From Streptomyces cupreus (GTDB lineage Bacteria; Actinomycetota; Actinomycetes; Streptomycetales; Streptomycetaceae): 64,000 nucleotides of DNA. The number at the start of each line of letters is the position of its first letter. Position 1 is the first letter of the stretch. The notes below the pieces were generated by a model. That model was not told the origin of the DNA. It worked only from the letters and a program-made list of their open reading frames with translations, and did no database searches. Made by a program: the position numbers and the translations under genes. Below are positions 9,371-16,593 of the stretch, in pieces. The stretch lies in contig NZ_JACMSF010000026.1 in NCBI RefSeq assembly GCF_014257025.1, positions 44,363 through 108,362 on the forward strand. Reading direction: 5' to 3'.

Positions 9371-9490
9371 ACCAAAGTCGCTCGTGACCAGCACGTTAGC
9401 GGTTAGCGAGCTATCTGGGCAGACCCCGGAATCGTGCCGTTCGGCGCTTCTGAGAGGGGCGCCGGCCGGATCGCTATCGGGCCTGGGAGG

Positions 9491-9605
9491 CTTGTCGCTT
9501 GTCGCTTGTCTTGTCGCTTGTCGGCTCGCAGGTCAGAGCCTGTTTCGACTCCCGCGCAGTGCGGCCCTACCTCCTCACGACAAGCGACAAGCGACAAGCG
9601 ACAAG
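9491..9605. repeat. Tandem CTTGTCG units facing tandem CGACAAG units
   Basis: Four full CTTGTCG units and one 5-base truncated unit run from 9491 to 9523. Four perfect CGACAAG units, the reverse complement, run from 9578 to 9605. The two arrays form an imperfect inverted repeat of about 30 bp around a 54-base loop. The 7-bp period is too short for CRISPR; iterons or a single-strand origin are more likely. Confidence 0.75.
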
Positions 9606-9997
9606 TGGGGGGTGCCAGCAGGCTGCCAGTGCGTCGGGGGAGGAAGAGCAGGAAGGAACGGCCTACGGCCGCACGTCCCTTGGCAGCTCGCTGCGCTCGC
9701 GCGGCGACCGCCGTGTGGGCGAAGGCCGTGAACGCCCCTCAGAGTGCCTGGCCCCCCTCGCGAGGGGTGGAAGACCCTTGGGATGGCGAACGGCCGCCAA
9801 TGGCCTCACGGAGGCGCCGTGGGACGGCAGTTTCCGCCTCCGTACGCGCGCGTGCGCATTGGGACCCCTCCCCGGAAACCGTGGAAACTGAGAAACCCAC
9901 AGGTCAGAGGCGGTTGCAGGGGGTCAACCGGCCTTGTCGATGCATCCGACGGCTGCAACCACCCTAAATCGGGCGGGATGACGGCCGAATGCAAGGC

Positions 9998-10055
9998 GCG
10001 TACAAGCAAGAGGAGCACCCCCCGCGGCGCCGTGGTGCTCCTCTTGCTTGTACGC
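9998..10055. repeat. Perfect 22-bp hairpin
   Basis: Arms 9998-10019 and 10034-10055 are perfect reverse complements with a GC-rich 14-base loop. No T-run follows on either strand, so a simple terminator is not the best reading. A replication or transfer hairpin, or a structured RNA, should be considered. Confidence 0.75.
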
Positions 10056-10182
10056 GAGGACGGCAATCCAGGAGCGGGCGACGGACCTGCCCGCCCGCCT
10101 GGAATGCCGTCCGGGGGCCTTCCAAGGGGGGCGGCAGACGTGGGTGAGTGTCGCTGGGCCCTCCCGCTCTATGCGGCTCACC

Positions 10183-10243
10183 ACGGCTCTTCAGAGGGGG
10201 ACAGGCAACCGTGCGCACCGCGAGCCCTCACCTGAAGAGCCGT
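10183..10243. repeat. 12-bp inverted repeat with 37-base loop
   Basis: ACGGCTCTTCAG (10183-10194) pairs perfectly with CTGAAGAGCCGT (10232-10243). Confidence 0.65.
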
Positions 10244-10277
10244 CCTTCACTCTCTTACTGGAGAGTTGAGGGGAAAT

Positions 10278-10463
10278 AGCGTCCGCAGCGTCCGCCGGGC
10301 GGCGTCCACCCCTTCCGACCTGCACTGTTCCTGCGGACGCTAAACAAAATGTTTAGCGTCCGCTAGCGTCCGCAGCGTCCGGGCACGCTCTGTTACTAGT
10401 AGCGCGTTTCCGCAGGTCAGAGCGACTCTTAGATGGGGGCAGGTTGCGGACGCTGCGGACGCT
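10278..10463. repeat. AGCGTCCGC repeat cluster A
   Basis: Seven exact copies of AGCGTCCGC occur here. Plus orientation: 10278, 10287, 10355 and 10365. Minus orientation (start of GCGGACGCT): 10333, 10446 and 10455. A further one-mismatch copy lies at 10374. The copies at 10333 and 10355 form part of a perfect 14-bp inverted repeat (10333-10346 and 10350-10363) with a three-A loop. Several copies are in direct tandem. A matching cluster lies at 16162-16273. The arrangement looks like iterons for the element's replication protein or a regulator's sites. Confidence 0.8.
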
Positions 10464-10679
10464 GACTCATCCAGAACGCCGAAGAGACACCCCGCGCCGG
10501 GTGGTCTCTTGCGCGGCAACGAGCCCGCCGGAAGCGCGCGATGGCGCTTGGGAGCTCCGACGGCTGTCGCGCGCGAGCGCAGCGAGCTGCCAAAGGTCGC
10601 GCGGCCGTAGGCCGCTCCGTACTACGCCTTGAAGACTCTTGAAGGTGGCCCCCACAGGGGAGGACACCAACTGACTACG

Positions 10680-10693
10680 CTGGTGTGCACCAG
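10680..10693. promoter_or_regulatory. Predicted operator in front of the GntR-NUDIX gene
   Basis: CTGGTGTGCACCAG, arms CTGGTG/CACCAG, lies 27 bp upstream of the ATG at 10721. Two copies of nearly the same palindrome lie at 12841-12881. By analogy with KorSA of pSAM2, which represses its own gene and pra, this is probably an autoregulatory site. Confidence 0.6.
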
Positions 10694-10720
10694 CCAACGA
10701 ATGGGGAGCGTGCTGCGGGA

Positions 10721-11524
10721 ATGGCAGAAACCAAGACGGCTCGGGTGGAGCGCACGATCCGTGAGTGGGTCGGAGGGGGGAAGTTCTCGCCGGGCGACAA
10801 GATGCCGTCTGAGCGCACGCTGACGGAGGAACTCGACATCGGCCGCACCGCCCTGAGGCAGGTGCTAGCTCGACTCGTAGCGGAAGGCGTGCTGGAGGTG
10901 CACGGCCGGAGTTCGTACCGAGTGCCGGCGTCCTCCCCCACTCAGCGACGCATGGGCGCCAGCTCGGGAGAGCTGGAACCGTGGCAGATCTACGGCGAGC
11001 GGCCCGTGTATGACAACCGCTGGGTCCGGCTCGACCTGGTCGACGTCGAGCCCCCGGGCGTGAAGCGCTTTGAACACCACGTGGTGCGGCTACAGCACGT
11101 CGCAATCACGGCCGTGCTGGACGACCAAGACCGTGTGCTCATGCTGTGGCGCTACCGCTTCGTGCCGGACCAGTGGGGCTGGGAGCTCCCTGGCGGCATC
11201 GTCGACGCGGACGAAGATGCCCGCGCGTGTGCCGCGCGGGAGGTTGAGGAAGAGACAGGCTGGCGCCCTGCCAACCTTGACCACGTCGTCACCTATCAGC
11301 CCATGGTCGGGATGGTGGACTCGCCGCACGAGATCTTCGTAGCGCACAGTGCCGAGCACGTAGGCGAGCCGACGGACACGGAGGAAGCGGGCCGCGTCGA
11401 GTGGGTACCGCTCGCCGACATCCCCGACCTGATGGGGCGCGGTCAGCTCATGGGGTCCGGCACCCTCGTTGCCCTGCTGCACGTGCTCGCGAACAGGACG
11501 AACGCGTCTACAGCCTCTGCGTGA
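10721..11524 (+). CDS. GntR-NUDIX fusion regulator
   Basis: A 267-residue two-domain protein. Residues 1-70 are a GntR winged helix (PSERTLTEELDIGRTALRQV). Residues 90-250 are a NUDIX hydrolase; the complete NUDIX box with the REVEEETG core spans residues 159-181, so hydrolase activity is plausible. In pSAM2 these functions are separate: KorSA (GntR) represses pra and itself, and Pif (NUDIX) blocks redundant transfer. A fused KorSA-Pif is my inference. I chose ATG 10721; an in-frame GTG at 10685 would start inside the palindromic operator. The 3' end overlaps the convergent XRE gene by 17 bp. No frameshift is seen at the junction, so the fusion looks genuine. Confidence 0.85.
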   Translation: MAETKTARVERTIREWVGGGKFSPGDKMPSERTLTEELDIGRTALRQVLARLVAEGVLEVHGRSSYRVPASSPTQRRMGASSGELEPWQIYGERPVYDNRWVRLDLVDVEPPGVKRFEHHVVRLQHVAITAVLDDQDRVLMLWRYRFVPDQWGWELPGGIVDADEDARACAAREVEEETGWRPANLDHVVTYQPMVGMVDSPHEIFVAHSAEHVGEPTDTEEAGRVEWVPLADIPDLMGRGQLMGSGTLVALLHVLANRTNASTASA

Positions 11525-12644
11525 GTTGATCGATCCTACGGCGATGCCGCGCCGATCCGGTGCGGCTCGCCAGTAGGCGCGCAGTCCGCAGGTGTTCTTG
11601 CGCCTGGCCGTACTCGCCGCGCGCCAAGTGCGCTTGGGCAAGGTCGCACCTCAGCCCGGATTCGGCGCGCACGAACGTGGAATCGAGCGAGTCAAGCGCC
11701 TGGTAGAGGCTGCCCACCGCGTCGTCGTCCCCAAGCATCGCAAGGGCGTTGCCCCGCCAGCGAGCCAGGTGCGAGCCGTTCAGGAAGATGCTCAACATGT
11801 CTGGGTCCCTGGCGTCATCGCCGGGCGGGAGCACGGACGCGGCCATGTCCAGAGCCCGGCGGCAGTCGTCGGCCAGTTCGGGCCCGGCCTTGGCGCACAG
11901 CTCCGCTTCGGCCGCGTACAGCCACGCTTGAAGGCGGGGCGACACGTGGCCGTCTGCTGCCCTGCGAGCGTCGCGCACGAGCGCCACGGCCAGTTCCGGC
12001 CGCCCCGCCTCGCCGAGCACGTACGCCTGTTCCGCCATGGCGTGCGCAAGGTACATGGGCTCTCCGGCTTCCTGCGCCGCCCGCTTGCCCAACTCGTAGT
12101 TTCGCCAAGCCCGTTCGACGGCCCCCGCGTCCAGGGCCTGCCAGGCCGCGAGCGTCGCGGCGGCAGCCAGCGCCTGAGCAACCGGCCGGCGGGTGTCGGG
12201 GAGGACAGCGAACGTGAGCGCATCTTCGAGCCGGGCCAGATGGCCCGTCATCTGGTCGACGAGGGAAGCGGCCCCCATCTGCCTGTCCATCGTGCGGAAC
12301 AACTCGGTTTGATCAGTGAAGGTCTTCACCATGCTGAGGCCGACGCTCCCGGCCGAATCGATTCGGCTGATCAGCTCGTCGTAGCCGCCTACCAGCGGCG
12401 GCCCGGCCGTCTGCATCTCCCCGAGCAACTCCCCATCAGTGAGCCCAAGAAGAGGCCGGAGGATCGCTGTGAACCGCGCTGAGATCTTGCGCCTGCCGTT
12501 CTCCCACTCAGAGACGTAGACGCGGAGGCTCGCGGTCGTCGGGACGTCAAGCGCGTGCTGGCGGGCGTATCGCTCGATCTCCCGCACGAGACGTTCCTGA
12601 GACCAACCGCGAGCATTTCGAGCTTCCCTCAGCCGTTCACTCAC
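11508..12644 (-). CDS. XRE-family regulator with TPR-like C-terminal domain
   Basis: A 378-residue protein. The first ~75 residues are an XRE/Cro-type helix-turn-helix (LREARNARGWSQERLVREIE, then SEWENGRRKIS). The remainder is alpha-helical with Ala/Leu-rich tetratricopeptide-like repeats, e.g. AWRNYELGKRAAQEAGEP and AQAHLARGEYGQAQEHLRTA, typical of peptide- or protein-sensing regulators in actinomycetes. The GTG at 12644 follows a G-rich stretch. It is divergent from the sigma-like gene and may control it, or sense a cell signal for induction. The ligand is unknown. Confidence 0.75.
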   Translation of the reverse strand: MSERLREARNARGWSQERLVREIERYARQHALDVPTTASLRVYVSEWENGRRKISARFTAILRPLLGLTDGELLGEMQTAGPPLVGGYDELISRIDSAGSVGLSMVKTFTDQTELFRTMDRQMGAASLVDQMTGHLARLEDALTFAVLPDTRRPVAQALAAAATLAAWQALDAGAVERAWRNYELGKRAAQEAGEPMYLAHAMAEQAYVLGEAGRPELAVALVRDARRAADGHVSPRLQAWLYAAEAELCAKAGPELADDCRRALDMAASVLPPGDDARDPDMLSIFLNGSHLARWRGNALAMLGDDDAVGSLYQALDSLDSTFVRAESGLRCDLAQAHLARGEYGQAQEHLRTARLLASRTGSARHRRRIDQLTQRL

Positions 12645-12836
12645 GCATACCGCCCCCAGTCGCTAGGCCGTTCGGACTTCACACCAGCATGCACCAAATC
12701 CCGCAGGTCGGAAGGGGTTAACACCAGTCTTAACACCCCGGCCATTAAGGCCTGTTGGCTACCGACACACCCCTTCTCGGGCGTTCCCTCGAAGCATGCA
12801 GCAACCGCGGACCTCACGGATTCTGCGCACACCCCC

Positions 12837-12881
12837 TTGCATCTGGTGCGCACCAGATGCCAATCTACTGGTGCGCACCAG
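12837..12881 (+). promoter_or_regulatory. Predicted promoter with two tandem operators
   Basis: A perfect 18-bp palindrome at 12841-12858 (core CTGGTGCGCACCAG) and a second copy of that core at 12868-12881 lie 27 bp apart. A possible promoter, TTGCAT at 12837 and CAATCT at 12861 with an 18-bp spacer, is interleaved with them. The first operator fills the spacer and the second covers the start region. That is a classic repression layout for the sigma-like/HNH/helicase operon. Confidence 0.6.
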
Positions 12882-12999
12882 ATTGGAACGCAAGGCGGGC
12901 CATGACGCGCATACGTCGCCATGGCCCGACACAGCAAGGAGCGGCCACCTACCGCCAAGCAGTCAGCCGCTCCCCGACCCTCGAAGGGGCAAATCCATC

Positions 13000-13908
13000 A
13001 TGCCTGGAACCAAGACGGAACGTAGGGCCGAGCAGACCGCGTCTCGGGGCAATGGCCCGGGGGGGCGGAAGCTGGAGCGGGGCGAGATCATCGCTCTCAC
13101 GCCCAAGCAGTCGGAGCGGCTGGCTGAGCTGTACGCGGAGTTCGGCGGGGGCCGCCTGGAGCGATACGCGGCCCGCAAGCTGATGAACTACGGCATGGAC
13201 CGTCTCCAGGCACGGGAGCTGGCCGACGACATCGCGCAGGACGTGTGGGTGGCCGTCGCCAGGGAGACCACCAAGCCGCTCATGGCAGCCGACGAACTGA
13301 GCGAAGACGACCGCCGGATCTTCCTGTTCGGCCGGGTCAAGACGGAGGTTCACCAGTACTTCCGCCGTGGGTCCACATCGGAGTTCCCGGTCGACTGGAC
13401 CGACCCGGTGACCTGCAACACCCTGTGCCCGGTGCTGTCCAGTGGCTGTGCGCGTACGACGCTGCCCGCCTACCTCGACGCCATGGTGTCCAAGCTGCCG
13501 GAGCGGGAGCGGACGGCGCTGCTGCTGCGCCTGGAGGGCATGCCCATGCGGCGGGTGGCCGAACGCGTCGGGGTCAGCTACCCGACCGCCAACCGGCTCG
13601 TGGAAACGGCCCTGCTGCTGATCCAGATCGAGAACCCCGTGTTGTCGGCTGACCCGGTGCCGCTGGAGTCGCTGCCGCGGTGGGAGCGCGAGGAGCTGGC
13701 GCGCATGAGCGCGGCACAGCGTGCGGCCCTGCTGCGCATGGACGAGATCTCGCGTCGGGCCCTGCTGCTGCATGTGGGCCAGGACCTGAACATCACCGAG
13801 GTTGCCCGGCGGCTGGACGTCCCGCGCTACCAGGTGCTTCCGGTGCTGGGTGCGTGCGCGACTGCGCTGCGCTCGCTGACCGCCGATGACATGGAGCAGG
13901 CGGCATGA
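13000..13908 (+). CDS. Sigma-70-like protein of the element
   Basis: A 302-residue protein resembling an ECF-type sigma factor. A region 2-like helix (LADDIAQDVWVAVARE) lies near residue 75, and a region 4-like HTH (ALLLRLEGMPMRRVAERVGV) near residue 175. A second HTH-like segment (ITEVARRLDVPRYQVLPVL) follows near residue 265, which is unusual. The ATG at 13000 has AAGGGG upstream. Its stop overlaps the HNH start (ATGA). Its position downstream of the predicted repressor sites matches that of the activator Pra in pSAM2, so it may switch on replication and excision genes. Role inferred; the family call is moderate. Confidence 0.6.
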   Translation: MPGTKTERRAEQTASRGNGPGGRKLERGEIIALTPKQSERLAELYAEFGGGRLERYAARKLMNYGMDRLQARELADDIAQDVWVAVARETTKPLMAADELSEDDRRIFLFGRVKTEVHQYFRRGSTSEFPVDWTDPVTCNTLCPVLSSGCARTTLPAYLDAMVSKLPERERTALLLRLEGMPMRRVAERVGVSYPTANRLVETALLLIQIENPVLSADPVPLESLPRWEREELARMSAAQRAALLRMDEISRRALLLHVGQDLNITEVARRLDVPRYQVLPVLGACATALRSLTADDMEQAA

Positions 13909-14426
13909 GGCGCGGCCACCCCCTCAACTCCGCGCGGCGGCGCGTGCGCAAAGAACAGCTCGCGCGCCGCCACGGGCAGCGCTGCGCGTACTGCCGTCGT
14001 CCGTTCACCGACCTGAAGGACGCCACCCTCGACCACATCGCCCCGCAGTCGCTGTGGCGTTCATGGTCGGTCACCTCACTCCTGCTGGCGTGCGCCGACT
14101 GCAACCAGACCAAGGCCGCCCGGCTCCCGCTCTCGCTCGCCCTGGTGTTGCTGGCATGGGCCGACCCGACTCAGCCGATCGTCCGCCGGGACGACTGGCC
14201 CCTGTTGGCCCGACTCGCCGCTGTTCACGAGTCGGCTCTGACCAGCGTGACGACCCCCGTCACACCCGCCGACACGGCCGACCCGACCGGCGAGCGGTCT
14301 ACCCCCAACCTGCACGAATCGACCGGTCACGCTCCCTCGCGGTCGATCGTGCAGCCCGACTGCCTACGCGCGCCCCGACCGGTGCGCACGTGCGTAGGCC
14401 CGACCGGAGAGGCGGTGTCCGCGTGA
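13905..14426 (+). CDS. HNH endonuclease-domain protein
   Basis: A 173-residue protein with an HNH fold in residues 1-75. It has a first Cys pair (CAYC), then LDHIAPQSL with the metal-binding Asp-His, then a second Cys pair with the final motif ACADCNQTKAARLP. The C-terminal ~90 residues are Pro/Asp/Thr-rich without a recognised domain. It overlaps the genes on both sides by four bases (ATGA and GTGA), so it is translationally coupled to them. It could nick DNA for replication or transfer, or act as a restriction-like nuclease; the sequence does not decide. Confidence 0.8.
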   Translation: MRRGHPLNSARRRVRKEQLARRHGQRCAYCRRPFTDLKDATLDHIAPQSLWRSWSVTSLLLACADCNQTKAARLPLSLALVLLAWADPTQPIVRRDDWPLLARLAAVHESALTSVTTPVTPADTADPTGERSTPNLHESTGHAPSRSIVQPDCLRAPRPVRTCVGPTGEAVSA

Positions 14427-16102
14427 GCACGATGAACGGCCGCGTGAACGGATCGACCCGGCCCGTGAACGCGATGAACACCACCGTGAACGAGTCGGCC
14501 GACTCCGTGAACACCCGCACGCACCGCAAGAGTCGACCCACGGTCGACCCGACCCGATCTGCCGGACGCCGACCCGACCACAGCGCCGACGACGGGGGCA
14601 AGAAGCCTCCCGCCGCTGCCCGGATCGTGGCCATGGCGCGCGAGCATTACCGGTTCGTGATGTCGCCCGACGGCCGCCCGTACGCGGTCGCCATCGAGGG
14701 TCCGAACATCGCGCTGCCGCTGCGGAACAAGGGCGGACTACGCCAGCGTCTTGCCCGGCAGTTCGCCGACGCCTACCCCGGCGAGGTGGCCTCACAGTCC
14801 GCACTCGCGGACGCCATGACCGTCCTGGAAGGCATCGCGGAAGACGACGACCCGGAACCTGTGCACCTGCGGGTGGGGCGTGACCCCGCCGGCGCAATCG
14901 TGATCGACCTCGGCAGCGCCGACGGCCGCGCGGTCGTGGTCACCGCGACCGGCTGGAACGTGGTCGATCGCGCTCCGGTGCTCTTCCGCCGCTCCGGAGC
15001 CATGGCCCCGATGCCCGCCCCCGTCCTGGACGGTGACGGACTGGCCAAGCTGCACGCGCTGCTGAACATGGACCAGCCGTCGTTCCACCAGCTCGTGGCG
15101 TGGCTCGTGGCGGCCTGGATCCCGGACATCCCGCACCCGGCGCTGGTCTGCAAGGGCGAGCAGGGCACGGGCAAGTCCAAGGCCGCGCAGATGTTCATCA
15201 ACCTCATCGACCCCTCTCCGGCCGCCAAGCGCAGCCAGCCCCGCGACGAAAAGGCGTGGTCGCGGCAGGCGTTCAGCTCATGGGCGCTGTGCCTGGACAA
15301 CGTCTCCACCATCCCGCCGTGGCTGTCGGACACCCTGTGCAAGGCCGTGACCGGTGACGGAGTCGTAGACCGCGCCCTGTACACCGATGACGACGTGGTG
15401 GTGCTCACCTTCAAGCGGGTGCTCGCCATGACCACCATCGACGCGGGAGCTCTCGCGGGCGACCTCGCCGAACGGGTCCTGTTGCTGGACTTGCAGCTCA
15501 TCGACTCCGGACACCGCCGCTCCGAAGAGGAGTTGGACGCCACTTTTGAGGCGGTACGGCCTGCCGTGCTTGGGGCCCTATTCGACGTGCTGGCCTGCGT
15601 GCTCGCGGTGCTGCCCGGGGTGCGGCTGGAGTCGATGCCGCGCATGGCCGACTTCGCCCGCGTGCTGGCTGCCGTTGACCAGACGCAGGGTTGGAACACC
15701 CTTAGCGACTACCTCGCCACGTCGGAGAACGTCGCCAGTGACGCGCTGGAGGGCGACCTGTTCGCGATGGCCATCGCCCACCTGGTGGAGCAGGCGGGAA
15801 CCTGGCAAGGCACCGCCGGGCAGCTATTGGAGGCGCTGCCCGCGCCGCCGGTCCGGCCGAAGAACTGGCCCGTGGATCCCACTCGCGCGGGCGGCCGGGT
15901 CAAGCGGCTCGCCCCGCTGCTGCGGTCCATCGGGATCATGGTGGACGACACGCAGCGTAGCCGTGACCGGACCCGGCACAAGCTACTCACGCTGACCCGC
16001 GCACCCGATGACGACGCATCAGCGCCCGCACCCGAACAAGCCTCTCTCTGGCCGGAGGTGGCCCCCACGGGGCACGGCAGAACCCCGCCTGAACAGCACT
16101 GA
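14423..16102 (+). CDS. Helicase/primase-type P-loop ATPase
   Basis: A 559-residue protein. The Walker A motif GEQGTGKSKAAQMF is near residue 246, the Walker B-like ALCLDN near 290, and a sensor-like region (KRVLAMTTIDAGALAGDLAERVLLLDL) follows. The organisation resembles the ATPase half of phage D5-type primase-helicases, but I see no catalytic primase domain in the N-terminal ~230 residues. The first 35 residues are Asn/Thr-rich because the DNA repeats GTGAAC four times. The likely role is element replication, in place of the RepSA or Prim-Pol protein of other integrative elements. GTG 14423 overlaps the HNH stop. Confidence 0.7.
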   Translation: MSTMNGRVNGSTRPVNAMNTTVNESADSVNTRTHRKSRPTVDPTRSAGRRPDHSADDGGKKPPAAARIVAMAREHYRFVMSPDGRPYAVAIEGPNIALPLRNKGGLRQRLARQFADAYPGEVASQSALADAMTVLEGIAEDDDPEPVHLRVGRDPAGAIVIDLGSADGRAVVVTATGWNVVDRAPVLFRRSGAMAPMPAPVLDGDGLAKLHALLNMDQPSFHQLVAWLVAAWIPDIPHPALVCKGEQGTGKSKAAQMFINLIDPSPAAKRSQPRDEKAWSRQAFSSWALCLDNVSTIPPWLSDTLCKAVTGDGVVDRALYTDDDVVVLTFKRVLAMTTIDAGALAGDLAERVLLLDLQLIDSGHRRSEEELDATFEAVRPAVLGALFDVLACVLAVLPGVRLESMPRMADFARVLAAVDQTQGWNTLSDYLATSENVASDALEGDLFAMAIAHLVEQAGTWQGTAGQLLEALPAPPVRPKNWPVDPTRAGGRVKRLAPLLRSIGIMVDDTQRSRDRTRHKLLTLTRAPDDDASAPAPEQASLWPEVAPTGHGRTPPEQH

Positions 16103-16353
16103 CGTAGTCGGAAGGCCCGCCGGGCCGGGCCGCACACCAGCGGCCCGGACACGTCGAAGCTGCGGACGCTACAGCCGTCCAGCGTCCGCAGCGTCCGCAC
16201 TAGCGTCCGCACACCTCACCCCCACTGACCTGCGATAACGCGGCCGTGCGGACGCTAGGAAGCTGCGGACGCTGAAATACACCAACTCTCTAGGACGGCA
16301 ACCGGCACCACTCCCACACACCGCCCCGACGGACACGAGGAGTCACCAAAACC
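16103..16353. repeat. AGCGTCCGC repeat cluster B (copies at 16162-16273)
   Basis: Six exact copies of AGCGTCCGC lie between the helicase and excisionase genes. Plus orientation: 16181, 16190 and 16202. Minus orientation (start of GCGGACGCT): 16162, 16248 and 16265. As in cluster A, tandem plus-strand copies are flanked by minus-strand copies. I see no gene in this 250-bp gap. Confidence 0.8.
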
Positions 16354-16593
16354 ATGGCCACCGAAGAACCCACCGACCCGCGCGCCCTCCTGCGCGGCGG
16401 CCTCCCGGACCGCTACCTGACCCCCGAAGACCTGGTCACCATGTTCAGCCTCCCGAGCGTCGAGACCGTTTACCAGTGGCGCCGCAAGCGCATCGGCCCG
16501 CCCGGCTTCCGCGTCGGCCGCTACATCCGCTTCAACCCGGCCGCCGTGCAGGCGTGGGAGGCCGAACGCACCGCCCTGGACGATGCGGCCTGA
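16354..16593 (+). CDS. Excisionase-like helix-turn-helix protein
   Basis: A 79-residue protein with one MerR/excisionase-type winged helix: YLTPEDLVTMFSLPSVETVY, then WRRKRIGPPGFRVGRYIRF. This is the size and fold of Xis proteins of actinomycete integrative elements, and it lies between the replication gene and int, where xis is found in pSAM2-type elements. GAGGAG precedes the ATG. It probably directs excision together with the integrase, and it could also bind the repeats downstream. Confidence 0.8.
   Translation: MATEEPTDPRALLRGGLPDRYLTPEDLVTMFSLPSVETVYQWRRKRIGPPGFRVGRYIRFNPAAVQAWEAERTALDDAA

Larger units (their letters stand above)
9660..10613. repeat. 44-bp long inverted repeat flanking the control region
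   Basis: The arm at 9660-9703 pairs with 10570-10613 as an inverted repeat. Bases 9680-9703 match perfectly over 24 bp, 9660-9672 match over 13 bp, and the seven bases between differ at three positions, giving 41/44. The arms enclose the 22-bp hairpin, the 12-bp hairpin and the AGCGTCCGC cluster. Confidence 0.75.
9181..10679. other. Non-coding left control region of the element
   Basis: About 1.5 kb without a believable gene; open frames here are short, overlap each other and lack family features. It is packed with inverted repeats, tandem short repeats and the AGCGTCCGC cluster, listed separately. The density of symmetry is far above the rest of the window. An origin of replication, transfer origin or packaging signal is the natural hypothesis, but nothing here proves which. 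Confidence 0.6.

Noticed and set aside
9530..9570. A tRNA-like T-arm (GTTTCGACTCCCGC) inside the element, as expected for a tRNA-derived att site
   Set aside because: No acceptor, D or anticodon arms can be paired around it, and the true direct repeat marking the ends lies elsewhere.
9491..9605. CRISPR array
   Set aside because: The repeat unit is only 7 bp, arranged without spacers and in opposite orientations; there are no cas genes.
9998..10055. Calling the 22-bp hairpin a rho-independent terminator
   Set aside because: No T-run on either strand and no confident gene ending at it; kept as a structural repeat only.
9434..10235. Open reading frames in the element's left region
   Set aside because: They overlap in several frames, have Arg/Pro-rich chance composition, lack good ribosome binding sites and run through perfect palindromes.
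13905..14426. HNH protein as a phage terminase-associated nuclease implying a prophage
   Set aside because: No terminase, portal or capsid gene is present in the element, so a prophage call is unsupported.
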